Shown: positions 12,009 through 25,562, numbered from the stretch's first letter. The stretch: DNA of 64,000 nucleotides from Phytophthora quininea (GCA_011947345.1 JAAVTG010000658.1:1-64000); one strand, 5' to 3'. Numbers and translations are program-made. Notes: generated by a model not told the origin, from the letters alone.

Positions 12009-15000
12009 TTACGACTCGGCAGAGCAAGACACTGCGGTAGCACGCTGATGCCGCACAACCAGCTCGGTTAGGAACGCCAAGACACGCTCTGTGCCGGCAG
12101 TTCCCAGCTCGTCCAGGTCGGACAGCGATACCGTGACGATACCGCCACTGCTCTTCTCAACGGCATCTTCCGTCTGCTCTGCCTCAATGACTGAGCCCAT
12201 GTGAATAGCTACACCGGCAGGAGCGTGCTGAGCTCCGATCAAACTAGCCACCGGGTGACTCCAAAGCACAGTGGGCGGTGGCACCGATCCGGACGTCGTG
12301 ATGGCGGCAGTCAGAGACGCGAAGGTTCCTTCGGCAGCAAACTCTAGTAGTAGCAATCGTAATGAAGTTGCTACCAGCACTCGACCATTAGGAAGGAAGA
12401 CGTGGCCATCGTACAGCTCGTTTGGAAGCTGGAGTTTGAACTTTGGCGGTAGTTGCAACAGAAGTTGTGAAAGGAACGCGTCTGCAGGGGTGTAGATTCG
12501 AACGCGTTGGTCACTAGTAACGCGGAGCAGTCGAGGCTCACGTCGACGATGGACTTCTTTGCCTAGTCCAGTGCGGCGATCTAAAGCTGAAGTACTGGCA
12601 GTGATACCTGCTGCTGTGGTCGCTGCAAGGTCTAGAACCCCCGCTGCAGGTTTCACAGCCACACCAATTAAACCTTTACCCATACCTTCGATAAACCCGG
12701 GCAGTCCTCCATGTATGGCACCTTGTGCTGGTGCTGTAATAACACCCGTGACACCAGCAATGATGCCTTGTCCTAGCTGCTTCGTACCGTGAATTAAACC
12801 CGTACCAATATGCGTGGCTACCTGTTTTCGCGGCCCTTGCGCTCGTCGTGCTGCCAGATATTCGCGATCGAGAGACAGCGTTGCGATACCCTCAGACAAC
12901 GTCCCTGTGACCTTGCTGGCGGCATTGAAAGCGCCGTACAGCGAGTGCGTGAACAAACTCGTTGTTCCTCGCGAAAGTCCCAACATGAATTCTTGTGGAG
13001 ACGTAACAAGCCCCGCTACTGGTTCGTAGAAGAAGTCTTTGACACCAACTCCGAGGTTGGTGACAAGTCCAACAGGATTGCCCAAGATGTCGGCCGAGCC
13101 AACTAGAGAATACAATTGGCGCATGCACTGCATCGTGCAGTGCTGCTGTACAGTGGAAGCTAGGAAACGTCCTGTGCCGAATGCGTGGTTAAGATGTAGT
13201 GCGTTCAGGTACAGTGTAGCGCTGTCAATTTGCGACAGTGTCGAGCTCATAAAAGCTTTCGTGACTGCGATTGGGAGCCGAATGATCGTCGGGATCCTAG
13301 CGGTCTGGGCGTCCGCTTCGCCGAAATGGTTGACGAGTGTCAGGCTGAGTTGGATTTTGACAGGGTGGAGCTGCATCGTTTCGAGGTAAATCCGCCGTTC
13401 GGAGCCCAGTGTTGAGCGCTGTTTGGATTTGCTTCTAGCTTGCGCTTTCGTGGTTTCGCTGGTGAGGCGACGGCGCTCAATGGGGTAGTTTTTTCATAAG
13501 CGTCCGCACATTCCGTGACGAATGCAGCTAATGCGAGAATGAACGACTCGTCGATTTGCACACGCGCTGGCTGCATCATGGCTGAGAAGTATTTGATATA
13601 GTCGACGTTGTCGTCGTAGCTCAACCGTAGAACCGACATGTGCAAAAATGCGGTCGAATCGTCTTAGCTTTTGGCTTGGATTGCTCCTTGTCCTCATTGT
13701 CGCTTTCGTCTGAGCCTGCCCGCTCGGTCCTTTGAGCTGATCGTGTTTCCACATCTTTAGGAAGCTCATCCCGGAAACCAGCACAACCAGTCTTCTTTGT
13801 CATGATCGGCGCAATTACGACCGGGTAAATGGCGGTACTGAGCTGATTGTCGAGCTGAAAGCACCCGATCTTTACTTCACATTGATCGTGGTCGTTGTCA
13901 ATATTGGCGTAGGCGATGTCTACGTCTTGTGCTGAGAACAGCAACAGCTCGTCTGGTTGGCTGGTTACTAGTGATAAGCTAAGTTGCGGCAATTTTAGCT
14001 GTGCGACCACCTCTGACGTGACACCTGGAGCCGATTTCTTTTGGGCTTCATCAGTAGCAGCTGAAACCAGTTGACGAGCCTGTTTACCTGCTTTCTGCTT
14101 TCGTTCTACGGACAGCGGAACATCTTGAGCGACCATCGTCTTCGTACCAGCCTTCAAATGCCATCGGATGTAAACACGCTTTGATGCTGTAGGAACCGAC
14201 GCCTGTGATGGTATCTCTACTTGCTGCGATTCGCCTGGCTGATCAAATAAAATGGAGCCGTGAAAGTCGGACGAGGCACTACCATCAATCGGTACATACC
14301 ACACGCTAAGCTCTCTTTGTATGGGTAGAAAAAAGCTTCATCCCAACCAAAGCAAATACTTTTACCAGGTGCTAAACTCTGCGTTACTCCACGTTGGAAT
14401 GATGATGCATCCTTCGCAACACCGTCAAAAACTTGCTTAAACCAAATCGTCTCTCGCGCACAAGCGTTAGTTATTCGATACAATGGGAACTTTGCTGTAT
14501 CTTCATCTGTCACCACGATACACACCTGCACACCAGCCTCCACCCGTACCTGAACTCGTAAAACACAAATGCGAGAGGCGTCTGGCGTGCTCACCTTAAG
14601 TGCTGTCTCACTGACTTCGTGCAGCGAGAATTTGCCACTCCACAGGTAGTCGTCTGCATCCTCGTCATCTTCGACGTCTTGTATGTTTAACCTAACGCAA
14701 GAATCGCCAGGAATACTTGAATGAGCCCACCAACTGTACTCCGATGTGGTGTTAGGAGCAAACGAAAAGATGTTTCTGTCTTTCTTGATGTCTTTGACCG
14801 TTCCGATCAGCAGTTCGTGCTTTGTTTGGTTTAGTACAAGGTAGCGCTCCACGAAAGTCACCTCCGTCGCATGGGATCCATCCACTTGTCTGAATAAAGC
14901 AACAATGTCATGATAGCGCTTGGAGGACTCGTTATATACACGTAGAGAAGTGTTGACGCCCAGCTGGGGTCAAAATCCTGGGCACTGGACGACTGCAGAG

Positions 15001-18000
15001 AATTTCCCTTTAGTTGGATCATAATTGCAGTAGCTTCCGAGTAATAAAGAGCTAGTTGCTCCTCATCGTCGGCAGCAACTTCGGGCAGTTGTTTTAAGCT
15101 GTTCAGCTTGGTATGAATCGTTTCTAGATCAGCAAAACCGTTGTCATCCCCTCCAATTCCTTCTTTCGGGGTGAAGAAAAGGGTGACTTTGCTAAACGCG
15201 CCATCATGGACATGGACTTCGTACCTGGAATCTTTTCCGTAAATTTTGGTTGGGCAGAGAACACTAAGGGTAGTCCGGTCGAATTCTTCAACACGAATCT
15301 CGGTTCAATCACCATGAAATGGCCCGCATTTCGTTCTCTCTTTCCTTGCTGTCAAATGATACGCTTAACGTTGCTGATCTCGATTTAAAGTCAGCGATAG
15401 ACAGAACTACATTGCTGGTGCCGCTTTCCCCCTTCATCGTAGCCGGAATCATTTTCAAAGGAGAAGACTTACCGCTCGTTGATTCCTCGTCAGATGCATC
15501 CAATGCGCTGGGCACTCGAAAGAGCTTACTCCAACTGGAGCCAGTCATGGAGATCGAACAATACGTCTCATCTTGAAGAGCCGACGACAGGGTATCTATA
15601 CGAGAATGCGGAAGGATCACTTGAGACGATACTAAGTGTGCGTTTTCACGGTCAGGCGCGGCTCCAGCTGTACGTCGAACCTTTTAAGCGCAAATATGAC
15701 TACAGTAATGGGCACGCCGCAGTTATTCACAAGCGTTAACGGCGACCTCAACCTCATTTGAGCATATTGAAGGTTGCTTGCGTTAGAAGACGTGAAAACA
15801 CGACTGTATGCGTGGAAGTAGCTTCCATTCGCTTTGCAGATTTGGCTGGGTGGAATGGGATCGTTCCATCGAGCATTTGCTGACATTTGCAAGCATAATC
15901 GTCGAGCACAAGTGAACATGAGGCAGTATGGATGACCTTTTCCTCCTTCTCACTTATGAACAGTTCGTTACTCCATCGATGTTCTCGGTTAGTCGATGGA
16001 GGTGGAGCTGAAAGTGTTGTGTTGTTAGACGGCTCGGATTGGGAGGGTGGCGTAGTGATATGTGGTTTAACGAACACCCTCACAGACCAAATTTGCCGGA
16101 CTAATCCAAACGGTACGCTGCAAGCTTCATTCGGATCGATCGATCCAATTTCCACAATGGTATTCCCATCAACATCGAGAATTCCACAATCAACCGGAAC
16201 GTTAGTCTCGTTATAAATGCGAATTTGAGACGATATCGTGAAGGTTCGGTATCCTGATGCCGCGGATACATCGAGCAGCGCATATGCAAGCTTAGACTTT
16301 GAAGAATGTGGTGCTTCAGAAGACGGGGAGTTCGAAGTTTCGCCAACAGCGGGTTTGGCCTGCGACCGAACGGCATATACGTACTTTCCAGTGTTACGAA
16401 TCGGAATGTCTGTCAGAGGATGCCACTCATCGTTTCCCCAGCAGAAGGATACTGTTTGCTCCGCTCTTAGCGACGGAGAAATCGACGTCATCAACTCGAG
16501 TGGCACTTTATCTCTATTTTGAAGGACTTCTCGTCTCGGCTTTTGTCGAGATGCATACGTGAAGCCTCGCGACGCTGTTCCAATGTCATGTGAGACCCAG
16601 TAAGTGATTGGAGCTCCCGTGTCATTTATCACAAAGCAGTCAGAGGATACGACGTTTGTGGGTGGTACAAATGGCGCTCGAGATCTTCTTAAGACCCCTT
16701 CATACTCCTTTGCTGTTAGACAAAGCGCGTCAACCATAGCTGGAGACATGTTCACATTGACTGGATGACCCTCTTTTCCTTCAAAATTCAGATTGGCAGT
16801 CATCTCTCCAACTTCATCTTTGTTAAGGGATACTGTCAGCTCAAACACCCATGGCTCGACGATGGGTTCCCATGAACCTAGCGCGGTATTGAAACCCCAT
16901 ACACTAACCCCGTTTTCAGACGAAATTTGACTGAAACTCTCGTCAGTGAACTGAACAATGAACTCTGTTGATGTTGGCCTTCTGCCTGCAATCTCAGCGC
17001 CCACCTCCGATGTTACTTTGCACATTGCTCGGTAGGAATATACTCGGGCTATAGGAGATAAATGCTGCCCACTTTGACGAAGAAGTGTGAGGCTAGTATC
17101 CTCCAACATAAGCTGCATGACGCTAGAGCTTTCCTCCAGATTCTCCAATTCTGTTGGCGCTACGGTCGCTATTACACCGTCAGGAGACGCTTTGACAATG
17201 CTACCGTTTTCGACTTGTGCATCTTGTGTATCATCACGTTTACAGCCTTCGGAACTATCGCCAATAACCTCGTCGTCAAAGCCAAGCGTTTTCCGGACTT
17301 GCGCCAATAGGAACACATCGATCGTACACAGAACAGCATGGAAATGTGTGAGGGTTACAGCAACGGTGGTGTCGTTATCGTCAGTTGCGACCGTGTCGAC
17401 GTCAATAGTGAAGTCATCACACACGATTCGATTGTATTTCGAACGAGAGCTTGGACATGACGAATCAGTTGCCGTTTTGGATGGGGAATCCTGTAGCGGT
17501 AAGGGAGCTATCGATGCAACTGATGGAGAAGACTCAGGTGGCCACAGCGAACTAACCTTCACGGACATGTTCCGGCCGTACAGTTGTGCGCACGTCTTGT
17601 CGGGCTCGCCTGTCGTATATCGCCCTACCAAACAACCGCTACAAATCATTTTCAAGGTTGCGGTTGGATCCGCTTCAGGCTGTTGTGCGTCACCAACGAC
17701 GCTAGGCAAACACTCAGCAACCATTAGGTGAACGAATCCCGTTGTTACAGAAACGTCCAAGGATGTCTTGGGCTTTTGCGAGTTCTCAGGCAAATCCGAG
17801 CCGATGGAAGCAAAGTACTGGAATCGTTGCTGGAACTCGATAATAGTTGGATGAAGAGCACAAAAGTCGAAATATAAAGTCAGATCTCTCGGTGGGAGCG
17901 GGTTGTCTGGTGTTGGAGCTCGCTGATTCATAACGATGTCGATGCCTTGCTTCGCGTATTGATTTGTCCCAGACGTAGATATATTGCCACAAAGTACTTT

Positions 18001-21000
18001 CGTTTCAAGTTTATGCTGTTCACCATCGTTGCTGTCTTCTGTGTCTTCTTGATCATCATAATCAATTTTCCATATCGCAGCCTTGGAAGAAATAACGCGA
18101 TATTGGGAGCGCTGAGATGCAAATCCGTTAACAGCAACATGAACGTTTTCCAAACAAATTCTAGCAATTGCCAACCCACCAGAAGAGAATTTAGATGACG
18201 TGGAGATATTGCTAGTTGTTTCTAGGGGATCTAACAATTCCAGAATCACATCACCCAAGGTGAGCTCAACGTCCGTCACTTTAACCTCGTCCGAATCTTG
18301 CGATTCCATCACTAAAACATTTTCCACGCTTGCAAAATTGTTGTCAAAATTCGTGAAAGAAGCTCCACCTGGAACGGATTTAATGACATAGTCTTGGCTG
18401 AAGAGGTTGATAAGGTATTCTTGTCTTCCACTTGCTCATCGTCGTCCGAGTCTTCACTCTTAGAAATCCAATTATTAGTGGACGAAAACCTGACGCTAAT
18501 ACGACTACACATGCGCCCTTGCCTCTTCAATACGTCTTCAATATCAGTGTACGATCGGTTAGTCGCAGTTTCCAACGCACTGTTATTTTGAACCTTTGTA
18601 CGTTTTGTCTTCTCGACAGGAGGTAGAGTTGCGTGCTCCACAAAAATATCATCAAAGGCGATCATACAGCACCGATTCACAACGATAACCTTGTCATCCT
18701 TTCCGGATTGCTCAGCTTTATCCTCCTCAGTGACATGTTCGGTAACTTGTCGCTCTTTCAGGCAAGAAATAATCTGCATCTCGCCTATTTGAATGCCACT
18801 CTGCTCCACACTGGGGTTTTCCGGGTATGCGCGCGAGGTAGCGCTGATGTTGCGAATGTTGATTTCCACATGATCTGAGCTTCCTTCGTCAAAATCACCA
18901 GGTTCCCCGGTGGCTATAATGATACTTGTACTTGTTATCTCCAATTCTAATTTCACACGTTCATTTATTGCCGCCATTCCTGCTGGCATTCTTATTAAAT
19001 CAGCCCACAAGGAAAACGTCGCGATATCTTCCGCAAGGTGATGAGTGAACGGCGCCCAGCACGATTGCAAATAATGTACCTCAATCTCGGCCGTTGTAAA
19101 TCGGAAATATGAGGCAACACCCCGTGGTGGTTGAGCGCTCCAAAGCCAGCAGATTCGTGTGATATTGTTATCGGTGTTATCACTTGCAGAAGCGTCTGGG
19201 TTTCTTGGGTTGGATGGTCCATTGTCAATCTAATTCCTTCGAAGTCTAGACTGGTACATACATATGCTGTCTGCAGTGTTGAAATATCATATCGAAGATT
19301 TGTTCCTGCCAACTGGTAACAAATTTGCTGCTCCCAACATTCCTTTGGCATGAAAAAAAACCACCGCTCGATTTGAACTTGGAATGCAAAGCGGATCGGA
19401 CGCGCTAACGATGTGTCGTTGGTGGTACATTTTTCCGGTTGCATTTCTGGGTCACTGGTCTTGCATCTAGAAATTAAATATGATCGAACAAGTTCGACCA
19501 ACAGTTCGTGATTCCAGTATAAAACAGCTTGCTGCATTTTGACATCTCCTAAGAGTGGGTCAGAGCTTGATACGAGAACGCTCATTTTACCGCTTAGTTC
19601 AAGCAGTTTGCGTGTTCGACGACCATCCACTGTATTGTACACAGGATCAGGTACAGTTGTTCCTGTAAGAGTGTTTCCAGCCAGACTAGCGCTGACATTC
19701 TCCGAGGTAGATCCATCTTCAGCAATTTCTGTTAATTTTTCTCTTGATTGTCTCGTTTCAGAAATGTAATCGAATTTACGTCGACCGAAGCGGCTTGCGC
19801 CTCAGATGAGAATCTCGCTGTCATTGTCAGGTCTCGGATGTCTAGTTCAAAGCCAACTATTTGTTCAGATGAAACCTCTTCCCGTGTTTGCAGCTCTCCT
19901 TCAAAACCAACTAGAATTTGCGGGATGGAAACACAGATATTGAATCGTTCATCTTCGGCAACGAATTGAGCTGAAGGAACAGCGACAGCATTTCCCTCTC
20001 CATGACTAGGCGCTTTCCACTCTGTTGATGCTTGCAATAGCTGGTTGTATTGCTTGCTCGATATTGACAAATGCATGGGCGGTGCACTGCACGTGGCTTG
20101 CCATTTGGGAACCAGGTAGCCTTCCACGAATTTCTCTCCGTGAAATTCCAATCGGGTTCGTTGCAACAATACGGAGCGTTTTCGATGGTCGTCACTGGTG
20201 TCAGCACATTCACTTGCTTCAGCAGAAGTTTCGCCTGGGGCATCAGAATGGGAATGAACAGCTTCGAGGAAAAATGCTTCAGCCCCTTCGATCACTAACA
20301 GGAAAGTATGACGTGAAGATCCATTCTGAAAGTGTGTTCCAACCAGCTTAGCTTCAACCTCAGCGGACGCATCAGTGGTGTGAATGATCACATCGACCTC
20401 AGGGAGTTTGACTGAGAATTCAATGTCTCGGGTGGAACTTGTACGCAGAGCTGAAGCAGCATTGCTGTTTCTTCGATTTGATGTCCCATTGGTTGTTCCA
20501 AATGCATTCTCAAAGGAGATTTTCCGCAACTGTTGGGCGGGAAGAGTCGATGACCTTTTCTCAGCTTGCTTGCTTGCATCTGGCCTCGATATAAAGTACG
20601 CTCTGAGTTTCGAAGTGGCGTACAAGTTGTGGATATACCGGAAACGCTCGAAAGCGCAGTCTAACCTGAAAGCTTTTTCTGACGAGTCGATGTTTAGCTC
20701 CACGAACGGGTTTCTGCGTGTATTGCTTTCTCGTCTGTCATCAGACCCTGATTCAATCATCGATAGAAGTGCTTGTGGCTCTTTCTTGACCAGTGGAGTT
20801 GACTCGTACGTTTGTCGGAAATCGAGGATTTGAATTGATGTAATCCGTGAAGATACCGTGGAGGAACTCGTCCGCTGCAATACAGTCACTACGAACTCGT
20901 TTAATTCGAATCGTAAGAAGTCTCGAGTGTCCGATTTATCTCCGACTTTGTACTCTTCGACGAGAACCACTTCGAAGCTGATCACAACGAGATCTAATGC

Positions 21001-22562
21001 CATAAGAAGCGCTTCTACATTCTTTTCCTCGTGAATACTCATTGATCGAGTCTCCGAAGATGCGTGCATTCGCTCACTCACCGACAAATAGATTGCGAAT
21101 TTGTTCAGCATGCCATCTTGCTGGCTGGACGAAAGATTCGCACTATCTCGACTAGATGTTCTAGCCGCAGACCATTTGGCTTTCCATTGAGACAGTTTTC
21201 GAGGAGAATCACTGCCTTGGGTTTCAAGTTCCAACTCTCGTGACGCACACGACCGAAAAAGACGATCGTATGCACATCCAGGATATCCTCAAGTTTGTGC
21301 AGTCGAGCGCGATCCTTTAGCACACTGTCTACATCCAGTTTCTTCTTCTTTGCGGCTTTTAACATGTTCTTGTGCAGTCGAATGTATTCTTCCTACTAGA
21401 ACATAATGTTGCGAACAGTTTCCAATCGCACCGATGCGAAGTATTGTGAACAGCGGCGCCTGAATTTCCCCTCGACGCCAAAACACCAGTCTTTTGCTTT
21501 GACGACGGCATCGGATGCAACTCCTTAACTCCATGTAGTGCATACTTCCACCAAACCTTAGCATTTGAACGAACGGGAAGACGGGGCCGACTTCGCTGGA
21601 AATGAAGTCGCTTCAAGTACATTTCATGTGCTGATACAAAATCTGCCATCTCGATCAAGAATGTGCTTTGCTGGGGCGTCAAACACGCTCGGATAGCGCT
21701 AATTTCCGCAGAACAGCGCAGCTTCGGGATCGTCGACGCAGTGCGTTCATCATGGTTCCGTGCGAGGTTAATCTTCGTACTAAAGGGATGCACGATATTC
21801 GAGCCTGATCGCGTTGGCCCTTTACTGCTTTTTACGGCAGCCGCTTGAATATTGTCACTGTAGACACTAGCCTGCGTCATCTCCAGTCGTCGATGCACAA
21901 AGGCTGTCTTAGCCTGTGCGCGATCGACAAACTCCGCTTGTCCGTTGGCGTTTGTTGTCGAAATGACGATGGAATCAATCGTCAATCCCAAGGCCAAGGG
22001 GATTTTCGACGCCACATGCTTCGTGTCTTCATAGCGAATGTGGATATTAGTGAACTCGAAAGAAACATTGTCCAGGATAGTGTTTAAGATCTTCTTTCTG
22101 TAGCCCCAGGACGCGGTAGGGTCCGAATCTGCTTCAGTTTCAGCTTCACTCTCACTTGTGCTGGCAATGGAGCCGTCACTCTTAACTTTCTCAAGGATCT
22201 CCAGCATCCTCACTTCTTGTTGTTTAGCCCAGCGCGTTCTTAGTAAGTAAGAGTCGTCGTCTTCGTCAGCGCTGGGCTCGTCGGGGTCTGTGGCTGCACC
22301 ACCATGTAGATGTCCTCTACCTGGATCTTAACTCCCTGGGAGGTCAGTCTCTTCCATGGGACCTTGATACTGAGCCTCCCTACGCTACCATACTTCATCT
22401 TCATAGGCAGCTGGAACTTGTCGAGCGCCGCCCCCGCATGCGCAGGTCCCGGAACTCCACCTTGCCTGCGAACAAGGCCACCTTCATCTTCTCCGAGTCG
22501 AGCCCTTCCACCCACTCGGACACGTACTCCTCCAGCACGGACTCCACCACCTTCTCGAACAT
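12009..22562 (-). CDS. VPS13: VPS13-family bridge-like lipid transfer protein (frame interrupted)
   Basis: Very long chorein protein, about 3,400 residues, expected to move bulk lipid between membranes at contact sites. The N-terminus beginning at 22562 has the chorein signature (MFEKVVESVLEEYV, then VSEWVEGLDSEKMKVALFAG) followed by LDKFQLPMKMKYGSVG and the FEFTNIHIRYED block near 22000. The centre carries repeated beta-sandwich segments of the VAB/SHR-BD type (about 14200-16700). The C-terminal quarter has the Gly-rich VPS13_C/ATG2-like region (about 12600-13200: GNPVGLVTNLGVGVKDFFYE, GLPGFIEGMGKGLIG) and a terminal PH-like part ending with TAA at 12009. Several frame changes occur (near 22245, 21360, 19735, 18320, 15750, 15120, 14890, 13620, 13390); some may be introns but most look like one-base losses. 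An Inr-like CCATTCCGCATTCCGCAC lies just upstream of the start. The gene is divergent from the next one, with 133 bp between the start codons. Confidence 0.88.
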
Positions 22563-22695
22563 GGTTGTGGACTCGAGTGGTCGTCCAGTGCGGAATGCGG
22601 AATGGCCACTTCAACTTTGGCCGTTAAAAACGACCTTTGGCTCAAGCGGCATATTGACCGTGATATAGCCTAGCTCGCTGCTGCTGTCATATTGC
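22563..22695. promoter_or_regulatory. Short divergent promoter between VPS13 and the ZRSR2-like gene
   Basis: Only 133 bp separate the VPS13 ATG (minus strand) from the ATG of the plus-strand gene, so any promoter elements must be shared or overlap. On the minus strand GCCATTCCGCATTCC resembles the oomycete Inr; on the plus strand GTCATATTGCAT is a weaker match. Confidence 0.5.
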
Positions 22696-23147
22696 ATGAG
22701 TAAGCCACGCACCAAGCGCAAGAACCTGCAGAAGCGGAAGAAGCGGAGGCTGTTTGCGACGATTGCGGCCGAACTCCAGTCCGCTGTAAGAGCTACCATC
22801 TTTGCTAAGACTGTAACTAGTAGATCTGTGATTTTCTAGGTCTGAATCGCTCCAGAACAACCACTAAGTAGGTGTAAATGACTGCAGGAGGATGCTCAGT
22901 GGACGTTGGAGCAGCGAGAACTAGAGCAAATGCGGAACGAGGAAGAGCGGCAACGAGTCCATGAGCAGTGGCTGAAGGCAGTCGCCAAGTCGGACGCAGC
23001 GTTTGAGAAACGCAAGAAGGTTTTAAAGCAGCGCCAGCAGTTGATTCAGGCCTTACGCCAGGTCTGTTTGCTTGAGGTGTGAATTGTAGTTGTAGTGCTG
23101 ACCTTTGATTGTGCTACGATCAGCAATTGCAATCCGAAGAGGGATGA
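22696..23147 (+). CDS. Short protein like the N-terminus of the spliceosome factor ZRSR2/URP, three exons
   Basis: Exons 22696-22785, 22888-23061 and 23124-23147 join in phase 0 to a 95-residue, highly charged helical protein. It begins MSKPRTKRKNLQKRKKRR, then has a helix containing EEERQRVHEQWLKAVAKSD and ends after QALRQQLQSEEG. The basic KKRKKRR start and the E-R-Q-R-x-H-E-x-W-L-x-x-x-x-K core resemble the N-terminal region of ZRSR2-type U2AF35-related proteins, which act in 3' splice-site recognition. The CCCH fingers and RRM of that family are not found downstream, so this is either a truncated copy or a small helical protein that shares the motif. Introns start GTAAGA and GTCTGT and end GCAG and TCAG. 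Confidence 0.5.
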
Positions 23148-23407
23148 ATAGCATGAAACTCCTGGTGTTTACAAGCAGCATGGCGGTCATCTTCATCACG
23201 AACGACGGCTACTAGCCCAATAGCTACAGCAGACAGATAAATCTGGTTGAGCCGAAATTTGTCATGCGATTACCACCAACTGCAGCCGCAAGACGCTGAA
23301 GTCTTTGGTTGTTCCTGAGTTAGAAGCATGATCAGCTAAAGGACCCAACCCCAGAGGCTCATTCTTCAATTACACTCACAGTGCACACTTCTCTTTCAAT
23401 CGCAACT
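23148..23407. other. Intergenic stretch, no gene seen
   Basis: No CCCH or RRM coding sequence that would complete the upstream ZRSR2-like gene is visible here. The last 60 bp are pyrimidine-rich, as expected ahead of the next start. Confidence 0.5.
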
Positions 23408-24381
23408 ATGACCACCAAGCTACGACTTCAAGATCGAGCCCAGTGCTGATGCCAAGTTCCCCGCTGCAAAAGCTACCATCTCTACGTGGCCTACTCGAGA
23501 CCGTCCTCGTATCGAGCGCTGGCGGCTCGCAATTTACTGGGTCTCCAAGATTACCTCGGTATCTCCGTGCCCATTCCGTCTACCAGAAGATCAAACCCAA
23601 TGACGACAACGACACTCACTTGGGCTGGTATTTGTGGACCCGGAGAAGTCCCCTACGATGGTCGGCGCCAATGGCAAAGAGTACTCAACCCAAGACTGCA
23701 TCCCAGACACGGTCAATTCGTCCGTGACTTGTTCGAGAAGTGGACCCAGCTCCTCGAAAGTACTCAGTGCCGGTGTTGTGGGATAAGAAGACTCAGACTA
23801 TTGTGTCGGAGGAATCCGCAGGCATCCTTCGTCGCTGGACTCTGGTTTCCGCGAGTTGGTGCCGTCCAATGTGCACTTGTACCCGGAGGAGTTGAGAGCT
23901 GAGATCGACGCTGTCAACGATGGCATCGGTCAAGAAGTCTTCATCGGCTTTTACACGCCGCTGTTCGCCAAGACGCACCAAGAGCGAGAAGACACCTCCG
24001 TTATCGCGTTCGAGAAGATTGCCAAACTCGAGAACATGCTGGCCAAGAAGAGATACTTCGTGGGCACGGGCGTGACGGAGGCGGATATTCGCATGTTCCA
24101 CTCGCTCATTCGTATGGACGTCTGCCAGACAAAGGCGGACAAGCTCCACTTGACGGAGTTCCCGAATGTCGTTGGGGTGAGTTTGTAGACCTTCTGGTTG
24201 ATAGCATTGGAACTAACTAGACGTTGTTTTGTAGTACATGCGCGACCTCTACCAGATCCCTGCGATCAAGGACACGGTGAGCTGGAATCACCATTGGGTT
24301 GGTGAACTACCTGCCGATTACGTCGTTGAAGACCCGTTCATTGACTACGAAGCGGAACATGAACGCGCTCAACTCGAGTGA
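23408..24381 (+). pseudogene. Diverged ECM4-type GST paralogue lacking the catalytic Cys
   Basis: Second copy of the GST at 10740-11819, on the other strand and 11.6 kb away. Similarity covers the whole protein: AARNLLGLQD, MVPSNVHLYPEELRAEID, YFVGTGVTEADIRMFHSL, and a second exon (24235-24381) beginning YMRDLYQIPAIKDTVSWN. The intron 24177-24234 sits at the same codon boundary as in the first copy and contains a good branch-like ACTAAC. The frame shifts several times in 23420-23860, which may partly be assembly error. The active-site segment reads AYSRPSSYRALAARNL in place of AYSCPFACRTLAARNL; the Cys-to-Arg change needs more than one substitution, so it is not a run-length error. The copy is therefore catalytically dead or altered, and either a pseudogene or re-purposed. 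Confidence 0.75.
24177..24234 (+). other. Intron of the GST paralogue
   Basis: 58-bp intron GTGAGT...TTGTAG with an ACTAAC branch-like motif. It lies at the same VVG|Y position as the intron at 10893-10949. Confidence 0.8.
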
Positions 24382-24600
24382 AGACACAAGCCATTCGTCT
24401 CGCAGAAGTCGATACATGTGCTTATATTCACAACAGGAAAGTCTATTGTGGCTAGGATTCCCAAATCGTAAATCCTAACGTAATAGACAATCAGATTCCT
24501 GAATCGCGTAGCTGGGTATTGGGCTAGAAAACAAATACATAGGAAAGCGAATAGAGCCGCGCGAAACACTCCACTTGGAAGGGATCTTCCTGAGGAAATC

Positions 24601-25562
24601 CTACTTTCGCGGTGGAGGAACGTAGCCGTGCTTGGAGGCGTACGACTGAGCCATCTACACAATCCAAATCAAATAGATGTCATAAGTCATGAGTGGTTGG
24701 AACAGATCCAACTGTAACGTACCTTTGCCATGAACTCCGGGTGTTCCTCAACTTCATGCACCACAAACGCACTCGCCCTTGCCGCAGCTCCATCATGCTC
24801 ACGTAGTAGAGTCTCTGTCTCCTCCGCGGCTGGTCGGTAGGTGGCCGTCGGGTCCATGTCAGCATCCAGAATTCCATCACGGAACTGCGGGTGGAAGAGC
24901 ATGATGAGCAGACTCAGAAGCGCGTTGCCGCACATGAGGACGCCCACAAAGTACGGCAGTGATCCTTCCATGCCGAAATCCATAAACCCCACAATGAAAA
25001 TGAAGGCAGTGCGGCCACGGTACGTGAACAGGAAGCCGAACTGTTGACGGATCCACGGCTCCATGTGCTTGAAGCGGCACTCGAAGGCCAGCAGCAGCAA
25101 CGCGAAGATGCTACAGATAATTAATCATCAATAAACCTTTCCATGTCATTTTTATAATACGTATCTTCACCGTACATGGCGTAGACTGAGATAAGGAAGC
25201 ACGTGATGTCCAGCACCACGAGGTTGAAGAGTCCCAAGAAGCCTGCCAGCGCTTGCAGCACCGCAAGCACGACGTTGGCGTAGCGCAAGTAGCGCATCAG
25301 TGTCGCCGCCTCCATCATCTTCATCCTGAAAATATCATCAAATTAATGAATAAATAGTGTATATCTCAAAACTTAGTTTGAACACACTTTTGCCAATAGG
25401 TGGCGGGGGCTGCGAGGCTCGAGAGCGACGTGAAGCCGCCCCCGCCCAGCTCCTGCTGGCGGATGGTGTTGGCGTTTCCAGCGTTGCCCAGCGCCGCCTG
25501 CTGGGGTTTAGTGGCGCCTTGAGAAGCTGCTCGCGCGCGTCGCTTTCGCTGGAGCCGAACAT
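24601..25562 (-). CDS. Multi-pass membrane protein of the COPI-associated type, four exons
   Basis: Exons on the minus strand: 25562-25388, 25325-25176, 25110-24723 and 24654-24601. Introns of 62, 65 and 68 bp are all GT-AG and keep phase exactly, provided one base missing near 25515 is allowed for. The ~255-residue product has a Gly/Ala-rich cytosolic N-terminus and four hydrophobic spans (VVLAVLQALAGFLGLFNLVV, ITCFLISVYA joined to IFALLLLAF, AFIFIVGFMDFG, YFVGVLMCGNALLSLLIMLF), and ends in a soluble tail, GYVPPPRK. The arrangement fits the COPI_assoc (PF08507) family, thought to act in Golgi or endomembrane traffic; this assignment is from memory of the family. An Inr-like CTCATAATCCAATCC at about 25575-25589 lies between an upstream ATG (25601) and 25562, favouring 25562. 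Confidence 0.7.
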
